A DNA stretch of 64,000 nt from Nocardia nova SH22a (GTDB lineage: Bacteria; Actinomycetota; Actinomycetes; Mycobacteriales; Mycobacteriaceae). The DNA lies in assembly GCF_000523235.1 (NCBI RefSeq), contig NZ_CP006850.1, positions 992,001-1,056,000 on the forward strand. The letters run 5' to 3'. How positions within the stretch are numbered: the stretch's first letter is position 1; each line of letters begins with the position of its first letter. The notes beneath the pieces are model-generated. The model was not told where the DNA came from. It saw only the letters and a list, made by a program, of their open reading frames with translations, and did not search any database. Below are positions 25,377-32,988 of the stretch, piece after piece. Made by a program: the position numbers and the translations under genes.

Positions 25377-25392
25377 GGGCACCCTCGTGCCC
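25377..25392 (+). other. Leader hairpin in the rpsH 5' UTR
   Basis: GGGCAC and GTGCCC pair perfectly around a four-base loop, starting 14 bases after the -10 hexamer, the counterpart of the hairpin at 15292-15310. The rest of the leader up to 25539 shows no gene. Confidence 0.4.
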
Positions 25393-25539
25393 ATTTGCGT
25401 GCGCGAAGCTCCGGGTGACTGCAATCCAATCCGGTCGGCAAAGGTGTCGGCCGGACCAGCCGAAATTGTCGTAGGCCCACGACCGCCCCGCGTGACGGTG
25501 CTGTATGGGAACCGCGGCGAGAAAGGTAACGGTCAACAC

Positions 25540-25938
25540 ATGACCATGACTGATCCGATCGCAGACTTTCTGACCCGTCTGCGCAACGCCAACTCGGCGT
25601 ACCACGATCAGGTGAAGGCTCCGCACTCGAAGCTCAAGGCGAACATCGCCGAGATCCTCAAGCGCGAGGGCTACATCGCCGACTACCGCACCGAAGAGGC
25701 GCCCGTCGGCCAGACCCTGATCGTCGACCTGAAGTACGGCCAGAGCCGGGAGCGCAGCCTGCAGGGTGTGCGTCGCGTCTCGAAGCCGGGTCTGCGGGTG
25801 TACGCGAAATCCACCAACCTGCCCAAGGTGCTGGGCGGTCTGGGCGTGGCAATTATCTCCACGTCGAAGGGCCTGCTCACCGACCGTCAGGCCAAGCAGC
25901 AGGGTGTGGGCGGGGAAGTCCTCGCCTACGTCTGGTAA
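25540..25938 (+). CDS. rpsH: 30S ribosomal protein S8
   Basis: A 132-residue uS8, a primary 16S rRNA-binding protein; in E. coli it also represses the spc operon. It begins [18 protein letters not shown] and has the C-terminal signature [35 protein letters not shown] precedes the ATG. It heads the second block of spc-operon genes after an insertion of about 8.3 kb. Confidence 0.97.
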   Translation: MTMTDPIADFLTRLRNANSAYHDQVKAPHSKLKANIAEILKREGYIADYRTEEAPVGQTLIVDLKYGQSRERSLQGVRRVSKPGLRVYAKSTNLPKVLGGLGVAIISTSKGLLTDRQAKQQGVGGEVLAYVW

Positions 25939-25952
25939 GGGAGGTAGGAACA

Positions 25953-26492
25953 ATGTCGCGTATCGGTAAGAAGCCGATCTCGGTTCCCGCCGGCGTCGAG
26001 GTGACCATCGACGGCCAGGCCGTGTCGGTGAAGGGGCCCAAGGGCACCCTCTCGCACACGATCGCCGAGCCGATCGTCATCACGAAGGCCGACAGCGGTG
26101 AGCTGGAGGTGACCCGTCCCGACGACGAGCGCCGCAACCGCTCGCTGCACGGCCTGAGCCGCACCCTGATCAACAACATGATCGTCGGTGTGACCCAGGG
26201 CTACGAGAAGAAGATGGAAATCTTCGGCGTCGGTTATCGCGTGCAGCAGAAGGGTTCGAACCTCGAGTTCGCCCTCGGCTACAGCCACCCGGTGCCGATC
26301 GAGGCCCCCGAGGGCATCACCTTCAAGGTCGAGGCCCCCACCAAGTTCTCGGTGTCCGGCATCGACAAGCAGAAGGTCGGCCAGATCGCCGCTGTGATCC
26401 ACGGCCTGCGGAAGCCCGACCCGTACAAGGGCAAGGGCATTCGCTACGAGGGTGAGGTCGTGCGTCGCAAGGAAGGGAAGACGGGTAAGTAA
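25953..26492 (+). CDS. rplF: 50S ribosomal protein L6
   Basis: A 179-residue uL6 beginning [17 protein letters not shown], with the C-terminal signature [21 protein letters not shown]. It lies near the GTPase-associated centre. GGGAGG precedes the ATG; 14 bases separate it from rpsH. Confidence 0.97.
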   Translation: MSRIGKKPISVPAGVEVTIDGQAVSVKGPKGTLSHTIAEPIVITKADSGELEVTRPDDERRNRSLHGLSRTLINNMIVGVTQGYEKKMEIFGVGYRVQQKGSNLEFALGYSHPVPIEAPEGITFKVEAPTKFSVSGIDKQKVGQIAAVIHGLRKPDPYKGKGIRYEGEVVRRKEGKTGK

Positions 26493-26495
26493 GCC

Positions 26496-26903
26496 ATGGC
26501 ACAAACCGAGACACAGAAAGCCGCGCGCAAGCCGCTCGGCAAGGATGCGTCGACCCGTCGCCGAGTTTCCAAGGCGCGCCGTCACTTCCGTCTGCGCAAG
26601 AAGGTCGCCGGCACCGCCGAGACCCCGCGTCTGGTCGTGTTCCGCTCCTCGCGGCACCTGCACGCTCAGCTCGTCGACGACCTGGCCGGCAAGACCCTTG
26701 CCGCCGCCTCGTCGGTCGAGGCCGATGTGCGGGCCCTCGAGGGCGACAAGACCGCCAAGGGCAAGAAGGTGGGCGAACTGCTCGCCGCGCGTGCCAAGGC
26801 AGCCGGTGTCGAGGTCGTGGTGTTCGACCGCGGTGGTCACGACTACCACGGCCGCATCGCCGCTCTCGCCGATGCCGCTCGCGAAGGTGGGTTGAAGTTC
26901 TGA
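26496..26903 (+). CDS. rplR: 50S ribosomal protein L18
   Basis: A 135-residue uL18, the 5S rRNA-binding partner of L5. The typical core is [18 protein letters not shown], and the C-terminal [24 protein letters not shown] is diagnostic. It follows rplF by three bases. Confidence 0.97.
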   Translation: MAQTETQKAARKPLGKDASTRRRVSKARRHFRLRKKVAGTAETPRLVVFRSSRHLHAQLVDDLAGKTLAAASSVEADVRALEGDKTAKGKKVGELLAARAKAAGVEVVVFDRGGHDYHGRIAALADAAREGGLKF

Positions 26904-26952
26904 TGCAGACTCAGCTCACGAACCGAATGACCATGAACGAAGGGAACGTCTG

Positions 26953-27588
26953 ATGCCGGGACGTCAGCGGCGTGACGGCGGCAACGGACCCGCCGGACAG
27001 GGTGGTAACGATCGCGATCAGCGCGGTGGCGGTCGCGACCGCCGCGGCGGCGACCGTCGTGACAATGCCGCCGAGAAGAACCAGCTCGAGCGCGTTGTAG
27101 CGATCAACCGCGTCTCCAAGGTCGTGAAGGGTGGTCGTCGCTTCAGCTTCACCGCCCTCGTGATCGTCGGCGACGGCAACGGCCTGGTCGGTGTCGGATA
27201 CGGCAAGGCCAAGGAAGTTCCCGCGGCCATCCAGAAGGGTGTCGAGGAGGCTCGCAAGGGCTTCTTCCGCGTCCCGATGATCGGCAGCACCATCACGCAC
27301 CCCGTGCAGGGTGAGGCTGCCGCCGGTGTCGTCATGCTGCGTCCGGCCTCGCCCGGTACCGGTGTGATCGCCGGTGGTGCGGCGCGTGCCGTGCTGGAGT
27401 GCGCCGGTATCCACGACATCCTGGCCAAGTCGCTCGGTAGCGACAACGCCATCAACGTCGTGCACGCGACCGTCGCTGCCCTGAAGATGCTGCAGCGTCC
27501 GGAAGAGGTGGCCGCTCGCCGCGGTCTGCCGATCGAGGACGTTGCCCCGGCGGGCATGCTGCGTGCGCGTGCCGGACAGGGAGCCTGA
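26953..27588 (+). CDS. rpsE: 30S ribosomal protein S5
   Basis: A 211-residue uS5, with the double-stranded-RNA-binding fold and the signature [33 protein letters not shown]. The first 40 residues are a Gly/Arg/Asp-rich low-complexity extension ([21 protein letters not shown]), a usual feature in actinomycetes. GAAGGGAA precedes the ATG, 49 bases after rplR. Confidence 0.97.
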   Translation: MPGRQRRDGGNGPAGQGGNDRDQRGGGRDRRGGDRRDNAAEKNQLERVVAINRVSKVVKGGRRFSFTALVIVGDGNGLVGVGYGKAKEVPAAIQKGVEEARKGFFRVPMIGSTITHPVQGEAAAGVVMLRPASPGTGVIAGGAARAVLECAGIHDILAKSLGSDNAINVVHATVAALKMLQRPEEVAARRGLPIEDVAPAGMLRARAGQGA

Positions 27589-27589
27589 T

Positions 27590-27775
27590 ATGGCACAGCT
27601 CAAGGTGACCCAGATCAAGTCGACGATCGGCGCCAAGAAGAATCAGCGGGAGTCGCTTCGCACCCTCGGCCTGCGCGGGATCCGCCAGTCCGTGGTCCGC
27701 GAGGACAACGCCCAGAACCGCGGGCTGATCAACGTCGTGCGCCACCTCGTTTCCGTAGAGGAGGAAACCGCATGA
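27590..27775 (+). CDS. rpmD: 50S ribosomal protein L30
   Basis: A 61-residue uL30, the normal length, with [20 protein letters not shown] and the end [10 protein letters not shown]...[12 protein letters not shown]. It follows rpsE by one base and overlaps rplO by ATGA. Confidence 0.97.
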   Translation: MAQLKVTQIKSTIGAKKNQRESLRTLGLRGIRQSVVREDNAQNRGLINVVRHLVSVEEETA

Positions 27776-28218
27776 CCCCCATCAAGCTGCACCACCTGCG
27801 GCCTGCCCCGGGCGCCAAGACCGAGAAGATCCGTGTGGGTCGCGGTGAGGGCTCCAAGGGTAAGACCGCCGGTCGCGGTACCAAGGGTACGAAGGCTCGC
27901 AAGAACGTGCCGGCCCGTTTCGAGGGCGGCCAGATGCCGATCCACATGCGCCTGCCGAAGCTGAAGGGGTTCAACAACCCGTTCCGCGTCGAGTACCAGG
28001 TCGTGAATGTGGGCGATATCGCACGGCTGTTCCCGCAGGGCGGCGCCATCGGCAAGGACGAGCTCGTCGCTGCCGGTGCCGTGCGCAAGAACCAGCTGGT
28101 GAAGGTTCTCGGCGAGGGCGAGATCGGTGTGGCCGTGCAGGTCAGCGCCGACAAGTTCTCCGGCTCCGCCAAGGAGAAGATCGCCGCCGCCGGTGGTACC
28201 GCCACCGAACTGGCCTGA
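27772..28218 (+). CDS. rplO: 50S ribosomal protein L15
   Basis: A 148-residue uL15 with the N-terminal basic tail [21 protein letters not shown] and the motif [18 protein letters not shown]. It is the last gene of this ribosomal block; a 13-bp hairpin separates it from secY. Confidence 0.97.
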   Translation: MTPIKLHHLRPAPGAKTEKIRVGRGEGSKGKTAGRGTKGTKARKNVPARFEGGQMPIHMRLPKLKGFNNPFRVEYQVVNVGDIARLFPQGGAIGKDELVAAGAVRKNQLVKVLGEGEIGVAVQVSADKFSGSAKEKIAAAGGTATELA

Positions 28219-28239
28219 CAGTAACCGCTAGTACGGTTG

Positions 28240-28272
28240 GACGCCGGACGGGTGAGATGCCCGTCCGGCGTC
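28240..28272 (+). terminator. Hairpin between rplO and secY
   Basis: GACGCCGGACGGG and CCCGTCCGGCGTC form a perfect 13-bp stem with a seven-base loop. It should end or attenuate transcription of the ribosomal block before secY; no T run follows. The 145 bases from here to secY hold no gene and probably contain a secY promoter, which I could not pin down. Confidence 0.65.
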
Positions 28273-28417
28273 GCTGTTAGAGTTCAAGTGTTGTCTGCCA
28301 ACCAGTCTGCCCCGTCGTCGTGGCACAGGACCGGATAGTTCTCATTCGTGAGGGCACCGGTATGTGCCGAGATGTCGGAAGTGGGCGTAACCCCCGTGTC
28401 GTCAGCCAGGAGGATCT

Positions 28418-29740
28418 GTGCTTTCCGCCTTCGTGTCGGCTTTCCGGACCCCGGACCTACGGCGGAAGATTCTCTTCACGCTGGGCCTGATCGCGTTGTA
28501 CCGCGTGGGTGCCGCGTTACCGTCGCCAGGTGTCGACTACGGGGCCATCAAGCGCTGCATCGACGTCGTCAACGGTGGTGACAGTGGCGGTATCTACCAG
28601 CTGATCAACCTGTTCTCCGGTGGCGCGCTGCTGTCGTTGTCGGTGTTCGCGATCGGGATCATGCCCTACATCACCGCGAGCATCATCATCCAGTTGCTGA
28701 CGGTGGTCATCCCGCGGTTCGAGGAACTGCGCAAGGAGGGCCAGTCCGGTCAGAACAAGATGACGCAGTACACGCGGTATCTGTCGGTCGCACTGGCGAT
28801 TCTGCAGGCCACGGGTCTGGTCGCACTGGCTGGGCGCGGACTGCTGCTGAAGGACTGTAAAGAGGACATCCTCGCCGACAACAGCGTCTTCGGCATGATC
28901 ATCATCGTGCTGGTGATGACCGCCGGTGCGGCGCTGGTGATGTGGTTCGGTGAGCAGATCACCGAGCGCGGTATCGGCAACGGTATGTCGCTGCTGATCT
29001 TCGCCGGTATCGCATCCCGGATCCCGTCCGAGGGCAAGCAGATCCTCGACACCAAGGGCGGACTGATCTTCGGTCTGGTCTGTGTCGCCGCCTTCGTCGT
29101 GATCGTCGGCGTGATCTTCGTAGAGCAGGGGCAGCGCCGAATTCCGGTGCAATATGCCAAACGTGTAGTCGGGCGCAAGATGTACGGCGGGTCGTCGACC
29201 TATCTGCCGTTGAAGGTCAACCAGGCCGGTGTCATCCCGGTGATCTTCGCGTCCTCACTGCTGTATCTGCCCAATCTGGTCGCTCAGCTGACGCAGTCGC
29301 AGAACTCCGACAGCTGGTGGCAGAAGATCATCCAGCAATATCTCGTCAATCCGGGCAACCCGGTCTATGTCGCGGTCTATTTCGCGTTGATCGTCTTCTT
29401 CACCTACTTCTACGTCGCGATCACCTTCAACCCGGAGGAACGCGCGGACGAGATGAAGAAGTTCGGCGGGTTCATTCCCGGTTACCGTCCGGGTAAGCCG
29501 ACTGCCGACTATCTCAACTACGTACTGAGCCGAATCACCCTCCCCGGTTCTCTCTATCTCGGTGCCGTCGCGGTGCTGCCCAACCTGCTGCTGCACATCG
29601 GCGGCGGTGGTGGTAGCGCGAACAGCTTCCTGCCGTTCGGTGGCACATCGGTGCTGATCATAGTGAGCGTCGGCCTCGATACGGTCAAACAGATCGAGAG
29701 CCAACTGATGAACAGAAATTACGAAGGGTTCCTCAAGTGA
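28418..29740 (+). CDS. secY: Preprotein translocase subunit SecY
   Basis: A 440-residue membrane protein with ten predicted transmembrane helices, the channel of the Sec translocon. The plug-region signature [20 protein letters not shown] and the second signature near [21 protein letters not shown] are clear, as is the cytosolic loop [13 protein letters not shown]. The start is GTG 28418 with CAGGAGGA upstream. The end overlaps adk as GTGA. It would serve both SecA1 and the SecA2 encoded at 19454. Confidence 0.96.
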   Translation: MLSAFVSAFRTPDLRRKILFTLGLIALYRVGAALPSPGVDYGAIKRCIDVVNGGDSGGIYQLINLFSGGALLSLSVFAIGIMPYITASIIIQLLTVVIPRFEELRKEGQSGQNKMTQYTRYLSVALAILQATGLVALAGRGLLLKDCKEDILADNSVFGMIIIVLVMTAGAALVMWFGEQITERGIGNGMSLLIFAGIASRIPSEGKQILDTKGGLIFGLVCVAAFVVIVGVIFVEQGQRRIPVQYAKRVVGRKMYGGSSTYLPLKVNQAGVIPVIFASSLLYLPNLVAQLTQSQNSDSWWQKIIQQYLVNPGNPVYVAVYFALIVFFTYFYVAITFNPEERADEMKKFGGFIPGYRPGKPTADYLNYVLSRITLPGSLYLGAVAVLPNLLLHIGGGGGSANSFLPFGGTSVLIIVSVGLDTVKQIESQLMNRNYEGFLK

Positions 29741-30282
29741 GACTCGTACTGCTCGGACCGCCGGGTGCCGGTAAAGGGACACAGGCCGAACTGCTGTCGG
29801 ACAAGCTGGGTGTGCCGCACATCTCCACGGGGAATTTGTTCCGCGCGAACATCTCCCAGGAGACCCCGCTGGGGCGTGAGGCCAAGAAGTACCTCGACGC
29901 CGGCAATCTGGTGCCCAGCGATGTGACCAACCGCATGGTGGAGTCGCGCATCGCGGAACCGGATGCCGCCAAGGGCTTCGTACTCGACGGCTACCCCCGG
30001 ACCGTCGATCAGGCGGTGGCGCTGGAGAAGATGCTGCAGCAGTCCGGTTCGAAACTGGACGGCGTGGTGAGCTTCGAGGTGGCCGACGACGTGGTGGTGG
30101 GGCGCATGCTCGGCCGCGGCCGCGACGACGACACCGAAGAGGTCATCCGCAACCGCATGCAGGTCTATCGCGACGAGACCGCGCCGCTGCTGCAGCACTA
30201 CGACGGCCTGGTCCTCTCGGTCGACGGCGTGGGTGAGGTCGACGAGGTCAACGCCCGCGTCCTGCGCGTCCTGGGTCGCTGA
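29737..30282 (+). CDS. adk: Adenylate kinase
   Basis: A 181-residue adenylate kinase converting ATP and AMP to two ADP. The P-loop is GPPGAGKGT, the AMP-binding stretch is [12 protein letters not shown], and the signature [13 protein letters not shown] is present. It is the short form without the extended LID insertion, as usual in actinomycetes. The GTG start overlaps the secY stop. Confidence 0.95.
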   Translation: MRLVLLGPPGAGKGTQAELLSDKLGVPHISTGNLFRANISQETPLGREAKKYLDAGNLVPSDVTNRMVESRIAEPDAAKGFVLDGYPRTVDQAVALEKMLQQSGSKLDGVVSFEVADDVVVGRMLGRGRDDDTEEVIRNRMQVYRDETAPLLQHYDGLVLSVDGVGEVDEVNARVLRVLGR

Positions 30283-30287
30283 CGCGG

Positions 30288-31088
30288 ATGGTATTCGGCC
30301 TCAAGCAGAAGAAGGTGGTGCCCTTCCGCACCGCCGGTGAGCTGGATGCCATGGCCGCGGCCGGTGCGATCGTCGGCCGCGCGCTCGTCGCCGTCCGCGC
30401 GGCTGCCGCGCCGGGCGTGTCGACGCTGGAACTGGACGAGGTCGCCGAGCAGACCATCCGCGAGGCGGGCGCCGTGCCGTCCTTCAAGGGCTACCACGGC
30501 TTCCCGGGTTCGATCTGCTCGTCGGTGAACGACCGTGTGGTGCACGGGATTCCGTCGAAGAACGAGGTCCTGACGGCGGGAGATCTGGTATCCATCGACT
30601 GCGGTGCGATTCTGGACGGCTGGCACGGTGATTCGGCCTGGACGTTCGGCGTCGGTGAGATCATCGAGGCCGATCGGCTGCTGAGCGAGGCCACCCGGTT
30701 GTCGATGGACGCCGGGATCGCCGCGATGCTGCCGGGTAACAGGCTCACCGATGTCTCGCATGCGATCGAACTCGGTACCCGTGCGGCCGAGAAGGAGCAC
30801 GGCCGGGCCTACGGCATCGTCGACGGTTACGGCGGGCACGGTATCGGTCGGCAGATGCACATGGATCCGTTCCTCGCCAACGAGGGTGCGCCCGGTCGCG
30901 GGCCGAAGCTGGTGGTGGGCTCGGTGCTTGCCATCGAGCCGATGCTGACGCTGGGAACGACGGAAACCGTTGTGCTCGATGACGATTGGACCGTCGTCAC
31001 GTCCGACGGCAGCCGGGCCGCGCACTGGGAACATACCGTCGCGGTGACCGAGGACGGTCCGCGCATCCTGACCCTGCGGCCCGAGTGA
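30288..31088 (+). CDS. map: Methionine aminopeptidase, type I
   Basis: A 266-residue metallo-aminopeptidase that removes initiator methionine. Metal ligands can be seen: D in [18 protein letters not shown] (two aspartates), H in [16 protein letters not shown] in LAIEPMLTL, and E in [10 protein letters not shown]. The [23 protein letters not shown] stretch is the conserved substrate pocket. It completes the secY-adk-map unit and is followed by a hairpin. Confidence 0.95.
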   Translation: MVFGLKQKKVVPFRTAGELDAMAAAGAIVGRALVAVRAAAAPGVSTLELDEVAEQTIREAGAVPSFKGYHGFPGSICSSVNDRVVHGIPSKNEVLTAGDLVSIDCGAILDGWHGDSAWTFGVGEIIEADRLLSEATRLSMDAGIAAMLPGNRLTDVSHAIELGTRAAEKEHGRAYGIVDGYGGHGIGRQMHMDPFLANEGAPGRGPKLVVGSVLAIEPMLTLGTTETVVLDDDWTVVTSDGSRAAHWEHTVAVTEDGPRILTLRPE

Positions 31089-31106
31089 GATCCGAATAAG
31101 GTTGTC

Positions 31107-31148
31107 GCACAACGCACCCGTTGCCCCTCCGGCGCGGGTGCGTCGTGC
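31107..31148. terminator. Hairpin between map and the convergent small gene
   Basis: ACGCACCCG and CGGGTGCGT pair across a 14-base loop, with the stem extended by GCAC/GTGC after one mismatch. It probably terminates map and the minus-strand gene at 31152. Confidence 0.6.
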
Positions 31149-31151
31149 TGT

Positions 31152-31349
31152 CTAGGACGCGCGGCCGGTCATCGTGGTCAGCGGTACCACGCCGGTCCAG
31201 CCGCACGGCCGGTCGCAGCTGGCGATGACGGTCGTGGCACCGGCGAAATCCGCCGAAGCATGTGCGGGATAACCGCATTCGGGACATTTGCCGAAGTAGT
31301 CGAGAACCTCGTGCGTTCCCGGGGTCAGGGTTGTTCTGCGGTGGGTCAC
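31152..31349 (-). CDS. Small Cys-rich protein with possible zinc ribbon
   Basis: A 65-residue protein with CPECGY near residue 22 and CDRPCGW near residue 44. This gives four cysteines in two pairs that could hold one zinc. The start is GTG 31349, with AGGAGG six bases upstream; the longer frame to 31406 has no ribosome site. I do not recognise a family. It is convergent with map and has no obvious partner. Confidence 0.65.
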   Translation of the reverse strand: MTHRRTTLTPGTHEVLDYFGKCPECGYPAHASADFAGATTVIASCDRPCGWTGVVPLTTMTGRAS

Positions 31350-31587
31350 GGGTCCTCCTGGTATCCTGTCGAACCACATCCTGGTCCGCGTGTGGCGACG
31401 AAACATCGCTGGTCGTGAACGTAGCCCCGTGCCTCGCGCGGCCGGTCGGTTCCCGCCGCGGCATTGGACATCTCACAATCGGTCCGGCCGGGCGCTGCGG
31501 GTGTGCCACAGCGCTGATCCGGGAACGGACCGTCGGCCGCTGTCGACTAGGCTCCGGAGGCAGCAAGTACTACCGAGGGGGGTCGAC

Positions 31588-32376
31588 ATGGCGAATCAAG
31601 ACGATCCGGCAGTGTCCGCGGCCGTCGCGGACGCGGCCGCGCGCACGGGGCTGGGTCGGCACCGGATCACCTATTACCCGATTCCGCCTGCCAACGGCGG
31701 CTACATCGTGCTGATGGTGCTGGCGATCGCCGGGGTGATCGGCGCGGTGATCTCGTTCGCGGTGAAACAACCGGTGGTGGGAATCCTGTGTTGTGTGCTC
31801 CCGATCGTCTTGGTGCCCATGATGATCCGCTCGCGCAGCTACTGGAGTAAGTACGACGGTGCGCGACTCGACCTCTTCGACGCGGGCCTGGTCATGGTTC
31901 GGCCGGAACGGCTGTGGGTGGCCCGCTACGACAGTACGACCGTGTACCAGGACATCGTCACCCATGTCCGCACCAACGGTCCCCGCTACACCACCTACGT
32001 CTATACTTTCACCGATATCGCGGGGGTGAATTTCGTTATCGGCCAGGGTATTTCGGGCCCCAAAGAGTGGGGGTTGGCCATTCAGCGCGCGGTCGCCGAA
32101 GCGCAGACCCCGCAGGCACTGGCGGCCCTGCAGGCCGGGAACCGGCTGGTCTTCGGTGAGCTGTGGATGACCTGGCACGAGGTAGGTTCCACCCGCAACT
32201 CGGCGCCCTGGACCCAGGTGAATCAGGTGTCCATCCAGGACGGCCGACTCAGTGTGGATGTGGCGGGCCGGTGGTTCGCGCTGACCTCCGCGTTGGTGCG
32301 TGATATTCCGAACTTCCTGGTCTTCAAGGCGCTGGCCGAGCATATGCGCAGAGTGCACGGCAGTCTTCCGCGCTGA
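31588..32376 (+). CDS. Membrane protein of unknown function with two transmembrane helices
   Basis: A 262-residue protein. Two hydrophobic segments near residues 37-80 (YIVLMVLAIAGVIGAVISFA, then VGILCCVLPIVLVPMM) form a hairpin in the membrane, and a cytosolic domain of about 175 residues follows. In that domain there are repeated strand patterns such as RLDLFDAGLVMVRPERLWVARYD, reminiscent of PH-like membrane-associated domains (DUF6585-like from memory). The ATG at 31588 has a G-rich stretch upstream. It precedes the ESX substrate cluster by 130 bases and could be unrelated or belong to it; similar proteins often lie beside such clusters in Nocardia-type genomes, but no function is known. 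Confidence 0.6.
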   Translation: MANQDDPAVSAAVADAAARTGLGRHRITYYPIPPANGGYIVLMVLAIAGVIGAVISFAVKQPVVGILCCVLPIVLVPMMIRSRSYWSKYDGARLDLFDAGLVMVRPERLWVARYDSTTVYQDIVTHVRTNGPRYTTYVYTFTDIAGVNFVIGQGISGPKEWGLAIQRAVAEAQTPQALAALQAGNRLVFGELWMTWHEVGSTRNSAPWTQVNQVSIQDGRLSVDVAGRWFALTSALVRDIPNFLVFKALAEHMRRVHGSLPR

Positions 32377-32508
32377 TCGGCCTGCGCCGGTACCCGACCT
32401 CCCGCACACTGATCCTTCGCTCGTTCGATCGAATTTCATTGTGCGCCATCAGATATTCAACCGCGTGTGTTGTCGTATCCGATGCGGGGGTCGACGGCGG
32501 AGGTGACG

Positions 32509-32982
32509 GTGGTCAACGAACGGTTGCAGGCCGACATGATGACGGTGCTGGAGGGCCTCGACGAGCAGCTGCGCGGGATCGCGGAGATCCAGCTGCGCCG
32601 ATCGCGACTGACCGCCACCGCCCGCACCTGTGAGCAGCGGATCGAGGTCACGGTCAACGCCGACGGCCTGCTGATCGAGACGAAATTCGCCGACGACATC
32701 GCGGATCTCACCTACGACGAGATCGCCGCGGGGATGACCGCGGCCGTCCAGCAGGCCGCCGCGGAGGTGCTGCGGCTGGGCAGTGAGCTTATGCAGCCGT
32801 TGCGGGAGCGGAAGTTGCAGCTGCCCAAGTTGTCCGAAATCATCGAGGGCGCGCCGGATCTGGGGGAGATGATGCCCACGGCGCCGCCGGTGCCGAAGCG
32901 GCCCGAGGATTACCACGAGGGGCGACCCGGCGGTCCCGCGGACGGCAGTGTGCGCCGTTCCATGGTCTCCGACGAGGACTGA
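32509..32982 (+). CDS. YbaB/EbfC-like protein at the head of an ESX substrate cluster
   Basis: A 157-residue protein. The core VNERLQADMMTVLEGLDEQL...RIEVTVNADGLLIETKF... YDEIAAGMTAAVQQAAAEV has the helix-three-strand-helix pattern of YbaB/EbfC nucleoid-associated proteins. The C-terminal tail is Pro-rich. A homologue lies at 42517-43017 beside the second cluster, and alignment with it supports a start at GTG 32509, with GGCGGAGG upstream; GTG 32503 is possible. Similar proteins precede WXG100-toxin genes in actinomycetes. Whether they bind DNA or act as chaperones is unknown. Confidence 0.65.
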   Translation: MVNERLQADMMTVLEGLDEQLRGIAEIQLRRSRLTATARTCEQRIEVTVNADGLLIETKFADDIADLTYDEIAAGMTAAVQQAAAEVLRLGSELMQPLRERKLQLPKLSEIIEGAPDLGEMMPTAPPVPKRPEDYHEGRPGGPADGSVRRSMVSDED

Positions 32983-32988
32983 TTCCGC

